Assembly: GCF_004683865.2 (NCBI RefSeq)
Contig: NZ_CP038439.1
Location: forward strand, 1,466,501 to 1,530,500
Length of the DNA stretch: 64,000 nt
Reading direction: 5' to 3'
Origin: Paracoccus liaowanqingii
Lineage (GTDB): Bacteria; Pseudomonadota; Alphaproteobacteria; Rhodobacterales; Rhodobacteraceae
In this document: positions 7,898-20,500 of the stretch, piece after piece
Layout of the letters: each line of letters starts with the position of its first letter
How positions within the stretch are numbered: the first letter of the stretch is position 1
The notes under the pieces: model-generated
Databases searched by the model: none
What the model was told of the DNA's origin: nothing
The model's input: the letters and a program-made list of their open reading frames with translations, nothing else
Made by a program: the position numbers and the translations under genes

Positions 7898-7982
7898 TGG
7901 TGCGGGTGGAGGGACTTGAACCCCCACGCCTTGCGGCGCCAGAACCTAAATCTGGTGCGTCTGCCAATTTCGCCACACCCGC
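7898..7982 (-). tRNA. tRNA-Leu (anticodon UAG)
   Basis: On the minus strand the sequence folds as an 85-base class II tRNA. It has acceptor GCGGGTG paired with CACCCGC, a D-arm, an anticodon stem CCAGA/TCTGG with loop TTTAGGT giving anticodon TAG, a variable arm GCGCCGCAAGGCGT, the T-loop GGTTCAAGTCC, and an encoded CCA. No integrase or attachment-site duplication is seen next to it. Confidence 0.97.
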
Positions 7983-8042
7983 ATCGGCGCGCTTTCTAGC
8001 AAAGCCGCCGCGCCGGGGCGAGGGGAAAATCGCGACCCCCCG

Positions 8043-10081
<2,039 letters not shown>

Positions 10082-10156
10082 TCGCACCCGGCATACGAAC
10101 TCTCCGCACCCGGCCGGCCACGGCCGCCGGGTCGCAACTGTGAAGAAAGGGAAGAG

Positions 10157-11563
<1,407 letters not shown>

Positions 11564-11589
11564 TCGGCCTTTCGGCGATCGGACAAGGG

Positions 11590-11614
11590 GGGCGGCCGCA
11601 GGGCCGCCCTTCTT
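11590..11614 (+). terminator. Rho-independent terminator of glnBA
   Basis: GGGCGGCC/GGCCGCCC stem with a 4-base loop and a TTCTT tail, 26 bases after the glnA stop. Confidence 0.7.
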
Positions 11615-11633
11615 GCGTTCCGGGACCATGAAA

Positions 11634-11659
11634 AAAGGCCGGGCATCTGCCCGGCCTTT
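11634..11659. terminator. Bidirectional terminator between glnA and the OYE gene
   Basis: A 12-base perfect stem AAAGGCCGGGCA/TGCCCGGCCTTT with a 2-base centre. The six A bases at 11631-11636 give a U-run for the leftward OYE transcript, while the rightward side has TTTC. Confidence 0.8.
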
Positions 11660-11679
11660 CTCGGTGTCGGGGGCTAAGG

Positions 11680-12747
11680 TTACTCGGCCGCGACCTGTTC
11701 GGCGGTCGGATAGTCGACATAGCCCTCGGCGCCGCCCGCGTAGAAGGTCGAGGGGTCCTGATCGTTCAGCGGCAGGCCCTTGCGGAACCGCTCGGGCAGG
11801 TCGGGGGTGGCGATGAAGTCGCGCCCGAAGGCCACCGCATCGGCCTTGTCGCCGGCCAGCAGGTCGGTCGCGCTGTCGAAGGTCAGGCCCTCGTTGGCGA
11901 TGACCGGGCCGCCGAAGGCGTCGCGGATCTCGCCCATCAGGCTGTCGGGGCCCAGATGCTCGCGCAGGCACAGGAAGGCCACGCCGCGGTCGCGCATCTG
12001 GCGCGCGACATGGGTGAAGAGGGCACGGGCGTCGCTGTCGCCGATGTCATGGCTGTCGCCGCGCGGGGCCAGATGGACGCCGACGCGGTCCGCGCCCCAG
12101 ACCCCGATGACCGCATCCGCGATCTCGTTGAGGAACCGCACGCGGTTCTCGATGCTGCCGCCGTACTGGTCGGTGCGGGTGTTGCTGCGGTCCTGCAGGA
12201 ACTGGTCGATCAGATAGCCGTTCGCGGCATGGATCTCGACCCCGTCGAAACCGGCGCGGCGGGCATTTTCGGCGCCCTTGCGGAAGGCCTCGACGACGCC
12301 GGGGATCTCCTCGGTGGTCAGGGCGCGCGGGGTGACGTAGTCGCGGATCGGGCGCAGCAGGCTGACATGGCCCGCCGGCTGGATGGACGAGGGCGCCACG
12401 GGCAGCTGACCGCCCAGCAGTTGCGGATCCGAGATGCGGCCGACATGCCACAGTTGCAGGAAGATCAGACCGCCGCGCTCGTGCACCGCCTGCGTCACCT
12501 TGGACCATCCGGCGACCTGCTCGTCGTTCCAGATGCCGGGCGTCGCCTCGTAGCCCACGCCCATCGGCGTGACGCTGGTCGCCTCGGACAGGATCATGCC
12601 CGCGCCCGAGCGCTGGCGGTAATAGTCGACCATCAGGTCGTTGGGAATGCGGGCCGCGCCGGACCGGCTGCGGGTCAGGGGTGCCATGACGATGCGGTTG
12701 CGCAGGGTCACGGCGCCCAGGGTCACGGGGTCGAACATCGAGGACAT
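11680..12747 (-). CDS. Old-yellow-enzyme family alkene reductase (NemA-like)
   Basis: An FMN-dependent TIM-barrel reductase of 355 residues that reduces activated C=C bonds (N-ethylmaleimide, enones, nitro esters) with NADPH. The OYE signatures are intact: Met-Ala-Pro-Leu-Thr-Arg-Ser-Arg near 20, the substrate-binding His-Ala-Ala-Asn-Gly-Tyr-Leu-Ile-Asp-Gln-Phe block near 175, and Phe-Gly-Arg-Asp-Phe-Ile-Ala near 315. It stands alone between the glnBA terminator and the antiporter. The physiological substrate is not readable from the sequence; detoxification is usual for the family. Confidence 0.9.
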   Translation of the reverse strand: MSSMFDPVTLGAVTLRNRIVMAPLTRSRSGAARIPNDLMVDYYRQRSGAGMILSEATSVTPMGVGYEATPGIWNDEQVAGWSKVTQAVHERGGLIFLQLWHVGRISDPQLLGGQLPVAPSSIQPAGHVSLLRPIRDYVTPRALTTEEIPGVVEAFRKGAENARRAGFDGVEIHAANGYLIDQFLQDRSNTRTDQYGGSIENRVRFLNEIADAVIGVWGADRVGVHLAPRGDSHDIGDSDARALFTHVARQMRDRGVAFLCLREHLGPDSLMGEIRDAFGGPVIANEGLTFDSATDLLAGDKADAVAFGRDFIATPDLPERFRKGLPLNDQDPSTFYAGGAEGYVDYPTAEQVAAE

Positions 12748-12934
12748 GCTGCCCTCCTTTCAATGAGGTTGTCGTCGGGCCCGTCGGGGCCTCTGGGGCT
12801 GACCTGTGTGCCCTGCGCCCGGTTTTCAACCCCGCCGCCCCCGCACCGTCACATCGGCGTCAGCGCACCAAAAACCTTCCAGATGTGGCGGGGTCGTGCT
12901 TCCCAACGACGACATCTGCCCTTATTCCAAAAGC

Positions 12935-15616
12935 ATGGACATCCTGCTGCTGACCACCTTCACCGCCATCCTGTTCCTGCTGATCGCCGCCGCCGAGCCG
13001 CTGGCGGCGCGGCTGTCGATCCCCTTCAGCGTGATGCTGGCGGCGGTGGGCATCCTGATCGGCGGCGGGGCGATCTTCCTGCTGCGGACCGAGCTGACGG
13101 ACACGCTGAACCCCATCGCGGAAAGCATCCTGTCGCTGCCGATCCGGTCCAGCGTCTTCATGTACGTCTTCCTGCCCACGCTGATCTTCCAGGCCACGCT
13201 GGAGATGAACATCCGCCGCATGCTAGATGACTGGGTGCCGATCCTGACGCTGGCCGTGGTGGCCGTGGTCGCGGCGACACTGACCATCGGCTATGCGCTG
13301 TCCTGGATCGGCGGGCTGCCCTTGATGGTGGGCCTGCTGATCGGGGCGATCGTGTCCACGACCGATCCGTCGGCCGTGGTCAGCATCTTCCGCAGCCTCT
13401 CGGCGCCGAAGCGGCTGGCCCGCATCGTCGAGGGCGAGAGCCTGCTGAACGACGCCGCCGCCATCGCGCTGTTTGGCTTGTTCATGAGCTACGTGATGCT
13501 GGGCGTGCCGAACCCCAGCCTGGCCGAGGCCCTGGGCCAGTTCCCCGCGCTGATCCTGGGCGGCGTGGTCGCGGGCTGGCTGGTGGCGCGCATCGCGCTG
13601 GTGCTGATGGGCATGTTCGCGCGCTTCGAGACGGCGCAGATCTCGGTCTCGGTCGCGGTGCCCTATCTGGCTTATATCGGGGCGGAACAGATCCTGGGCG
13701 CGTCCGGCGTGATCGCCGTGGTCGCGGCGGGGCTGGTCTTGAACTTCATGGGGCCGGGGCGGCTGGCGCCCGCCTTCTGGGTGAACCTGCGCGAGGTCTG
13801 GGGCCTGCTGGCGCATTGGGCCGGGGCGCTGATCTTCATCCTGGCCGCGCTGCTGATCCCGCGCCTTCTGGGCGAGGTGCGGCTGAACGACCTGTTCCTG
13901 ATCGGGGTCGTCGTGATCGCGGCCTTCGTCGCCCGGGCGCTGATCCTGTTCGTGCTGCTGCCGGTGCTGACGGGCCTGCGCCTGTCGCCCAAGATCAAGC
14001 GCCCCTACCGCATCGCCATCATGTGGGGGGGCCTGCGCGGCGCCGTCACGCTGGCGCTGGCGCTGGCGGTGACCGAAAGCCTGCGGGTGCCCGTGGAAAC
14101 CAAGCGCGTCGTCGGCATCCTCGCCACCGGCTTCACGCTGTTCACGCTGATCGTGCAGGGGACCACGCTGCGCAGCGTCATCGGCCTTCTGGGGCTGGAC
14201 AAGCTGTCGCCTCTGGACCGGGCGTTGTCCAACCAGGTTGTGGCCGTCGCCCTGCAGACCGTGCGCGAGGGCGTGGCCTCGGCGACCGAGAACTACGACC
14301 TGACGCGCGAGACGGTCCGGTCCGAGGCCAAGCGTTTCGGCGCCCGTCTGGACGAGGCCGTCGAACGCGCCGAGGCCGAGGACAATGCCGAGATCCTCGA
14401 CCGCGACCGCATCACGCTTGGCCTGATCGCGCTGGCGGGCCACGAGCGCGAGGTGATCCTGCAGCGCTTCCGCGAACGCGCCATCTCGGCCCGGCTGTCG
14501 GAACAGGCGCTGTTCGACGCCGACCGGCTGATCGAGGGCGCGCGCTCGGGCGGGCGGACCGGATACCAGCGCGCGGCGCGGTCCAGCCTGCGCTATGGCC
14601 CGGCCTTCCGCTTCGCGGCCTTCCTGCGCAACCGGCTTGGCCTGTCGGGGACCCTGGGGCGCATGACCGCCGACCGGTTCGAGATGCTGCTGGCCAAGCG
14701 CTTCATCCTGCGCGACCTGCACGGCTTCATCGACCGCCGCATCCGCCGCATCCACGGCCGCCGGGTGGCCGAGCTGCTGCACGAGCTGCTCAACCGCCGG
14801 ATCGAGGCGGTGGAGACCGCGCTGGAGGGCCTGCGCCTTCAATATCCCGGCTATGCCGAGGAGCTGGAACGCCGCTTCATCCGCCGCACCGCCCTGCGGC
14901 TGGAGGAACGCGAATACACCGCCATGCGCGAGGACGGGCTGATCGGTTCCGAGGTCTATACCGAGCTGATGGAGGACGTGACGCGGAGGCGCCAGCAGAC
15001 CGAGGGCCGCCCCCGGCTGGATCTGGCGCTGCGCAAGAACGAGCTGGTGCGCCAGTTCAAGCTGTTCGCCGATCTGGACGATGCCGAACTGAAGCGCCTC
15101 AGCCGCGAGGTCCGCACCCGCTATGTCAATGCCGACCACGTGATCACCCGCAAGGATACGCCCGCGCGGTCGGTCTTCTTCGTGGCCTCGGGCGCGGTGG
15201 AGCAGGAGGTCGCGGGCCAGACGACCCGCCTCGGGCGCGGCGAGATGTTCGGGCAGATGGGCGTGCTGACCACCCGCCTGCGCCGGACCGAGGTGCGCGC
15301 GATCACGCCGACCAGCCTTCTGGTGCTGGACGAGCCCGGCTTCCGGCGGCTGCTGAAGCGCTCGGCCGCGCTGCGGCAGGCGGTGCGCGACAGCGTGATG
15401 GGCAAGGCGCTGGCCGTGGATGTGATGACCATGCCGGAATTGCAGGTCGATGCGCCCGCACCCGCCGCGCCGGTGCCGGAGCCCGCCAGGGCCGAGGCGC
15501 CCGTGCCGGGGCCGACAGACAGCGCCACCCCATCCGCCGCGCGCAGCGACGCGTCCGCCGCCCGGACCCCGGACCGGCACAGCACCAACCAACAGACCAC
15601 AGGGGCCTCGACATGA
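12935..15616 (+). CDS. CPA1-type Na+/H+ antiporter with C-terminal cyclic-nucleotide-binding domain
   Basis: An 893-residue inner-membrane protein. About 12 hydrophobic segments fill residues 1-430, with Ser-Thr-Thr-Asp-Pro (Asp144) and Glu-Ser-Leu-Leu-Asn-Asp (Asp173), the ion-binding signatures of NhaP/SOS1-like exchangers. A long charged helical region (430-700) leads to a cNMP-binding beta roll at about 705-815 and a Pro/Ala-rich tail. This order resembles plant SOS1 antiporters. ATG 12935 is the first start before the first helix, though I see no ribosome site. The stop overlaps the tex start (ATGA). Confidence 0.88.
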   Translation: MDILLLTTFTAILFLLIAAAEPLAARLSIPFSVMLAAVGILIGGGAIFLLRTELTDTLNPIAESILSLPIRSSVFMYVFLPTLIFQATLEMNIRRMLDDWVPILTLAVVAVVAATLTIGYALSWIGGLPLMVGLLIGAIVSTTDPSAVVSIFRSLSAPKRLARIVEGESLLNDAAAIALFGLFMSYVMLGVPNPSLAEALGQFPALILGGVVAGWLVARIALVLMGMFARFETAQISVSVAVPYLAYIGAEQILGASGVIAVVAAGLVLNFMGPGRLAPAFWVNLREVWGLLAHWAGALIFILAALLIPRLLGEVRLNDLFLIGVVVIAAFVARALILFVLLPVLTGLRLSPKIKRPYRIAIMWGGLRGAVTLALALAVTESLRVPVETKRVVGILATGFTLFTLIVQGTTLRSVIGLLGLDKLSPLDRALSNQVVAVALQTVREGVASATENYDLTRETVRSEAKRFGARLDEAVERAEAEDNAEILDRDRITLGLIALAGHEREVILQRFRERAISARLSEQALFDADRLIEGARSGGRTGYQRAARSSLRYGPAFRFAAFLRNRLGLSGTLGRMTADRFEMLLAKRFILRDLHGFIDRRIRRIHGRRVAELLHELLNRRIEAVETALEGLRLQYPGYAEELERRFIRRTALRLEEREYTAMREDGLIGSEVYTELMEDVTRRRQQTEGRPRLDLALRKNELVRQFKLFADLDDAELKRLSREVRTRYVNADHVITRKDTPARSVFFVASGAVEQEVAGQTTRLGRGEMFGQMGVLTTRLRRTEVRAITPTSLLVLDEPGFRRLLKRSAALRQAVRDSVMGKALAVDVMTMPELQVDAPAPAAPVPEPARAEAPVPGPTDSATPSAARSDASAARTPDRHSTNQQTTGAST

Positions 15617-17922
15617 CCGCAGACAGCCGCACCGCCACCCGCATCGCCCGCCGCATCGCCACCGAGATCGGCGCCGCCCCCGCGCAGGTCGACGCCGCCG
15701 CGGCCCTTCTGGACGGGGGCGCGACCGTCCCCTTCGTCGCCCGCTATCGCAAGGAGGCGACGGGGGGTCTGGACGACACCCAGCTGCGCACCCTGTCCGA
15801 ACGGCTGGCCTATCTGCGCGAGATGGAGGCGCGGCGCGCGGCGATCCTGGCCTCGGTCCGCGATCAGGACAAGCTGACCGACGATCTGGCCCGCCGGATC
15901 GATCAGGCCGACACCAAGGCCGCGCTGGAGGACATCTACCTGCCCTTCAAGCCCAAGCGCCGCACCAAGGCGATGATCGCGCGCGAGAACGGGCTGGAGC
16001 CGCTGCTGCGCGCCATCCAGGCCAATCCCTCGCGCGATCCCGTGGCGCTGGCCCCCGCCTATGCGACCCGTCCGGTCGAGACGCCCAAGGCCGCGCTGGA
16101 GGGCGCCCGCGACATCCTGGTCGAGGAACTGGCCGAGACCGCCGAGGTGCTGGGCGGGCTGCGCGACATGATGCGGCGCGAGGCGGTGATCGCCGCCCGC
16201 GTGGTGGTGGGCAAGGAAGAGGCGGGCGCCAAGTTCAGCGACTACTTCGCCCATTCGGAAAGCTGGGCCTCGATCCCCGGCCACCGGGCGCTGGCCATCC
16301 TGCGCGCTGCCAACGAAGGCGTCGTGACCATCGACATCTCGCCCGAGCCCGAGACCGGCACCGCGCGGGCCGAGGGGATCGTCGCCCGAGCGCTCGGCCC
16401 CCTGGGGCAGGGGCCCGGGGCCGACTGGCTGCGCGGCGTGGCGGGCTGGGCGTGGCGGGTGCGGCTGTCCAACACGATCTATGTCGATCTGCTGTCCGAA
16501 CTGCGCACCCGCGCCCACGCCGAGGCGATCGGCGTCTTCGCCCGCAACCTGCGCGACCTGCTGCTGGCCGCCCCGGCCGGCGCGCGGGTCACGCTCGGGC
16601 TGGATCCGGGCATCCGCACGGGCTGCAAGATCGCCGTGGTGGACGGCACCGGCAAGCTGCTGGACACCGCCACCATCTACCCCTTCCAGCCCAAGAACGA
16701 CCTGCGCGGGGCCGAGGCCACGCTGCTGGCCCTGATCGCGAAGCATCGCGTCGATCTGATCGCCATCGGCAACGGCACCGCCAGCCGGGAATCGGAACGA
16801 CTGGTCGCGGGGCTGATCGGGCGCCTGCCCAAGGGCGCCAAGCCCCCCACCCGGGTGATCGTGTCCGAGGCCGGGGCCTCGGTCTATTCCGCCTCGGAAC
16901 TGGCGGCGAAGGAGTTTCCGGGGCTGGACGTGTCCCTGCGCGGCGCCGTGTCGATCGCGCGGCGGCTGCAGGATCCGCTGGCCGAACTGGTCAAGGTGCC
17001 GCCGCAATCCATCGGCGTGGGCCAGTACCAGCATGACGTGGACCAGCAGCAGCTGGCGAAATCCCTCGAGGCGGTGGTCGAGGATGCGGTGAACGCCGTG
17101 GGCGTCGATCTGAACACCGCCTCGGCGCCGCTTCTGGCCCATGTGGCGGGGCTGGGGCCGTCGCTGGCGCAGGCCGTCGTGGCGCATCGCGATGCCGAGG
17201 GCGCGTTCGCCTCGCGCGCGGCGCTGAAGAAGGTCGCGGGGCTGGGGCCCAAGGCGTTCCAGCAATGCGCGGGCTTCCTGCGCGTGCAGGGGAAGGAGCC
17301 GCTGGACGCCTCGGCCGTCCACCCCGAGGCCTATGGCATCGCGCGCAGGATCGTGGCGGCCTGCGGGCGCGACCTGCGCACGCTGATGGGCGACGGGGCC
17401 ACGCTGAAGGCGCTGGACGCCCGCGATTTCGTGACCGAGGAGTTCGGCCTGCCCACCGTGCGCGACATCCTGTCGGAGCTGGAAAAGCCCGGCCGCGACC
17501 CGCGCCCCGGCTTCGTGACCGCCAACTTTGCCGAGGGGGTCGAGGACATCAAGGACCTGCGCCCCGGCATGTCGCTGGAGGGCACGGTGACCAATGTCGC
17601 GGCCTTCGGCGCCTTCGTCGATATCGGCGTGCATCAGGACGGGCTTGTCCATGTCAGCCAGCTGGCCGACCGCTTCGTGAAGGACCCCCACGAGGTCGTC
17701 AAGGCGGGCGACGTGGTCCGCGTCCGCGTGACCGAGGTCGATGTGCCCCGCAAGCGCATCGGCCTGACCATGCGCAAGGACAATGCCGAAAGCGCCCGCG
17801 ACGCAGGCCCCCGCAAGGAAGCGCCCAAGGGCACGCCCCGCGCCGCCCAGGCCGCACCCAAGGGGGCGTCGGGGCAGGGCGCCTTCGGCTCGGCCCTGGC
17901 AGGTGCGCTGAGGAAGCGGTGA
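15613..17922 (+). CDS. tex: Tex-family S1 RNA-binding protein
   Basis: A 769-residue cytoplasmic nucleic-acid-binding protein linked to transcription in the Tex family. Visible parts in order: N-terminal helical domain, YqgF/RNase H-like fold (Leu-Gly-Leu-Asp-Pro-Gly-Ile-Arg-Thr-Gly-Cys near 330), helix-hairpin-helix region (Val-Ala-Gly-Leu-Gly-Pro near 515 and 550), and a C-terminal S1 domain (Gly-Thr-Val-Thr-Asn-Val-Ala-Ala-Phe-Gly-Ala-Phe-Val-Asp near 657). The Lys/Ala-rich tail is disordered. It is translationally coupled to the antiporter by a 4-base overlap and to the next gene by a 1-base overlap. Confidence 0.95.
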   Translation: MTADSRTATRIARRIATEIGAAPAQVDAAAALLDGGATVPFVARYRKEATGGLDDTQLRTLSERLAYLREMEARRAAILASVRDQDKLTDDLARRIDQADTKAALEDIYLPFKPKRRTKAMIARENGLEPLLRAIQANPSRDPVALAPAYATRPVETPKAALEGARDILVEELAETAEVLGGLRDMMRREAVIAARVVVGKEEAGAKFSDYFAHSESWASIPGHRALAILRAANEGVVTIDISPEPETGTARAEGIVARALGPLGQGPGADWLRGVAGWAWRVRLSNTIYVDLLSELRTRAHAEAIGVFARNLRDLLLAAPAGARVTLGLDPGIRTGCKIAVVDGTGKLLDTATIYPFQPKNDLRGAEATLLALIAKHRVDLIAIGNGTASRESERLVAGLIGRLPKGAKPPTRVIVSEAGASVYSASELAAKEFPGLDVSLRGAVSIARRLQDPLAELVKVPPQSIGVGQYQHDVDQQQLAKSLEAVVEDAVNAVGVDLNTASAPLLAHVAGLGPSLAQAVVAHRDAEGAFASRAALKKVAGLGPKAFQQCAGFLRVQGKEPLDASAVHPEAYGIARRIVAACGRDLRTLMGDGATLKALDARDFVTEEFGLPTVRDILSELEKPGRDPRPGFVTANFAEGVEDIKDLRPGMSLEGTVTNVAAFGAFVDIGVHQDGLVHVSQLADRFVKDPHEVVKAGDVVRVRVTEVDVPRKRIGLTMRKDNAESARDAGPRKEAPKGTPRAAQAAPKGASGQGAFGSALAGALRKR

Positions 17923-19175
17923 TGATCCCCGGCCCCGAGGATCTGTCCGGCCCCTGGATCGCGGACGACGCCCACCGCGCCTTCCTGGTCAGTGATGCGC
18001 ATCGCGCGCTGGACCTGTTCGATGCCAGCCTGCGCCCCGGCGGCGGGCTGCAGGTGCTGGACCTGGCGGGCGCGCCGCTGCCCGGTAGCCTGCAAGAGCT
18101 GCACACGACCACGCGGCTGGTCCATTCCTATGCGCTGGCGCAGATCGCCGGGCGCCCCGACCGCGCGGGCCTGATCGACCGGGGCATGGACGATCTGTGG
18201 ACGCGGCACCGCGACCAACAGCACGGCGGCTACCTGTGGTCGCTGGACGAGGCCGGGGTCGTGGACGGCACCAAGCTGGCCTATGGACATGTCTTCGTGC
18301 TGCTGGCCGCGTCCAGCGCGACACTGGCCGGGCATCCCGATGCCGACCGCCTGCTGACCGACATCCGCGAGATCCTGGACCGGCATTACTGGGACGAGGC
18401 GGCGGGCCTGTTCCGCGACGAGTTCACCCGCGACTGGCAGGTCTTTTCGACCTATCGCGGCATGAACGCCAATATGCACGGGGTCGAGGCGCTGCTGGCC
18501 GCGCACGAGGCCACGGGCGAGGCCCTGTTCCTGACCCGCGCGGGACGCATCCTGGACTTCTTCATCGCGGGGCAGGCGGCCCGGAACGGCTGGCGCATCC
18601 CCGAACATTACGACGAGCGCTGGCAGCCCGATCCGGACTATGCCGGCAACCCGATGTTCCGCCCCGCCGGCACCACGCCGGGCCACAGCTTCGAGATGGC
18701 GCGCCTGCTGCTGCAATGGTGGGATCTGGCAGGCAGGCCGGGCTCTGACGCGCCTGCACAGGCCCGCGCGCTGGTCCGCACCGCGATGGACGATGCCTGG
18801 GACGCGCAGCACGGCGGGCTGGCCTATACGCTGCGGGACGGCGCGGTGGACAATCCCGCGCGCTACTGGTGGCCCGTGACCGAGGCGATCGGCGCGCTGG
18901 CCGCGCTGATCAAGCTGGACCCGCAGCCCGGCGACGAGGACGCCTATCGTCGCCTGTGGCGATTCGCCGCCCTGCACCTGATCGACCCGAAGGTTGGCGG
19001 ATGGTTCCCCGAACTGGGGCCCGACAGCCGCCCCTCGAGGGTGCAGTTCGCGGGCAAGCCCGACATCTATCACGCGCTGCAGGCTGATCTTTTCCCGCTG
19101 CTGCCCGGCCTGTCCCGAGCCGGTCGGGATCTGGCCCGCCTGCAACCCTTGCGCCGCGACTGTGTCGCACGGTAA
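17922..19175 (+). CDS. AGE-family sugar epimerase/isomerase
   Basis: A 417-residue (alpha/alpha)6-barrel protein of the N-acylglucosamine 2-epimerase superfamily, which also contains mannose isomerases and YihS. Matching features are Thr-Thr-Arg-Leu-Val-His-Ser-Tyr, Gly-Gly-Tyr-Leu-Trp-Ser, Asn-Ala-Asn-Met-His-Gly-Val-Glu-Ala and Pro-Gly-His-Ser-Phe-Glu. The His residues of the last two are the usual general acid/base positions. The substrate could be mannose/fructose or an N-acylated amino sugar; nothing nearby decides this. It starts in the tex stop codon (TGATG). Confidence 0.8.
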   Translation: MIPGPEDLSGPWIADDAHRAFLVSDAHRALDLFDASLRPGGGLQVLDLAGAPLPGSLQELHTTTRLVHSYALAQIAGRPDRAGLIDRGMDDLWTRHRDQQHGGYLWSLDEAGVVDGTKLAYGHVFVLLAASSATLAGHPDADRLLTDIREILDRHYWDEAAGLFRDEFTRDWQVFSTYRGMNANMHGVEALLAAHEATGEALFLTRAGRILDFFIAGQAARNGWRIPEHYDERWQPDPDYAGNPMFRPAGTTPGHSFEMARLLLQWWDLAGRPGSDAPAQARALVRTAMDDAWDAQHGGLAYTLRDGAVDNPARYWWPVTEAIGALAALIKLDPQPGDEDAYRRLWRFAALHLIDPKVGGWFPELGPDSRPSRVQFAGKPDIYHALQADLFPLLPGLSRAGRDLARLQPLRRDCVAR

Positions 19176-19295
19176 CTCTTGGTTCAGGCGTCCCGGACCT
19201 TGACAGAACGGCCGCTTTGGCCGCATCCGGACGGTCTGTGCCGCTGCGTCATCTTGTTGCCTCTCGTTCATTCTGGTCCAAGGTTCGAACCCTCC

Positions 19296-20390
19296 ATGCT
19301 GTCCCAAGATCCCAATCTGCCCGTTCTGGACCTGCTGGACGGGGCCGAGGCGGGGTTTGCCCTGTCGATCCTCGATGCCTCGCCCGACTGCATCAAGCTG
19401 CTGGATCTGGACGGGCGGCTGCGCTTCATGAACGGCAACGGCCTCTGCGCGATGGAGATCGACGATTTCCGCATGGTCGACCGGCAGGCCTGGCCCAGCC
19501 TCTGGCCTGACGACGCGAACGGCCGGCTGAATGCGGCGATGGCGGCGGCCCGGCAGGGCGAGGTGACCCGGTTCGAGGCCTTCTGCCCCACCGCCAAGGG
19601 TGCCCCCCGCTGGTGGCATGTCACCGTCTCGCCGGTGCGCGGCGGCACCGGAGAGGTGCGCCGCATCCTGGCCTCGTCGCGCGACATCACCGAGACGGTC
19701 GAGGCCCGCCAGCGGCTGGAGCATCAGGCCGAGCGCCTTGCCTCCGAGGTCGCGAAGAAGGACGACGCCATCGCCCGCCAGGCCGTCCTGATGGGCGAGA
19801 TCGACCACCGCGTGAAGAACAGCTTCGCGGCCGTGATCGCGCTGCTGCGCATGCAGGCGCGCGTCCATGCCGGGCAGGCGGCGGGCGGTCTGCTGGGCGA
19901 TGCGGCCAGCCGCATCTCGACGCTGGCGCGCGTGCACGAACAGCTGCATCTTGACCCCGGACGGCGCGACGTGTCGCTGTCGGACTACCTGACGCTGCTG
20001 GCCACCGACCTGACGCAGGCGCTGGACGCCCGGCTGGAGATCAGAGATGCGCTGCCCTCCGAGGTGCGCATCCCGCCCTCGCAGGCCGCCGCCATCGGCC
20101 AGGTGCTGGCCGAGCTGATCGGCAACGCGGTCAAGCATGCAGGCGGCACCGGGCAGCCGGGGCTGGTCCTGTCGCTGTCGCAGCGCGACGACATGCTGGT
20201 GATGACCCTGACCGACAACGGCCCCGGCCTGCCCGACGATTTCGACCCGCAGGCGCGTGCGGGGCTGGGGATGCAGATCTGCCTGATCTATGCCCAGCAG
20301 ATGGACGGCCACCTGCGCCACGGACGCTCGGACACGGGCGGCGCGGCCTTCACGGTCGAGATGCGGCTGGATCCGCCTGCGTCATCCTGA
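19296..20390 (+). CDS. PAS-domain sensor histidine kinase (HWE/HisKA_2 type)
   Basis: A soluble 364-residue kinase with no membrane segment. A PAS domain at about 20-135 (with a Val-Ser-Pro-Val-Arg and Ser-Ser-Arg-Asp-Ile-Thr end) is followed by a coiled linker, then the HisKA_2 phosphoacceptor Glu-Ile-Asp-His-Arg-Val-Lys-Asn-Ser (His171) and an ATPase domain with Leu-Ile-Gly-Asn-Ala-Val-Lys-His and Asp-Asn-Gly-Pro-Gly-Leu. No response regulator lies nearby, so it is an orphan. ATG 19296 is chosen over an upstream in-frame GTG at 19179 because the PAS domain begins soon after it. Confidence 0.85.
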   Translation: MLSQDPNLPVLDLLDGAEAGFALSILDASPDCIKLLDLDGRLRFMNGNGLCAMEIDDFRMVDRQAWPSLWPDDANGRLNAAMAAARQGEVTRFEAFCPTAKGAPRWWHVTVSPVRGGTGEVRRILASSRDITETVEARQRLEHQAERLASEVAKKDDAIARQAVLMGEIDHRVKNSFAAVIALLRMQARVHAGQAAGGLLGDAASRISTLARVHEQLHLDPGRRDVSLSDYLTLLATDLTQALDARLEIRDALPSEVRIPPSQAAAIGQVLAELIGNAVKHAGGTGQPGLVLSLSQRDDMLVMTLTDNGPGLPDDFDPQARAGLGMQICLIYAQQMDGHLRHGRSDTGGAAFTVEMRLDPPASS

Positions 20391-20500
20391 CATCCGGGGA
20401 ACTTCCCGGCCCTCCGGCGATTGACATTGCGACCGATCGCAGGCATCGCCCGCGATCCGAACACCCCCGTTTTGTTTAATTGACCGACAGGAGCCCGCCG

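Noticed and set aside
7732..8042. Integration site at tRNA-Leu
   Set aside because: No integrase, no duplicated tRNA end and no change in gene type around it.
13816..15612. In-frame upstream extension of tex through the antiporter gene
   Set aside because: Tex homology starts at 15613; the antiporter frame is the coding one in this stretch.
20391..20500. Hairpin CCGGGGAACTTCCCGG after the histidine kinase gene
   Set aside because: The stem is short and no T-run follows, so a terminator call is not justified.
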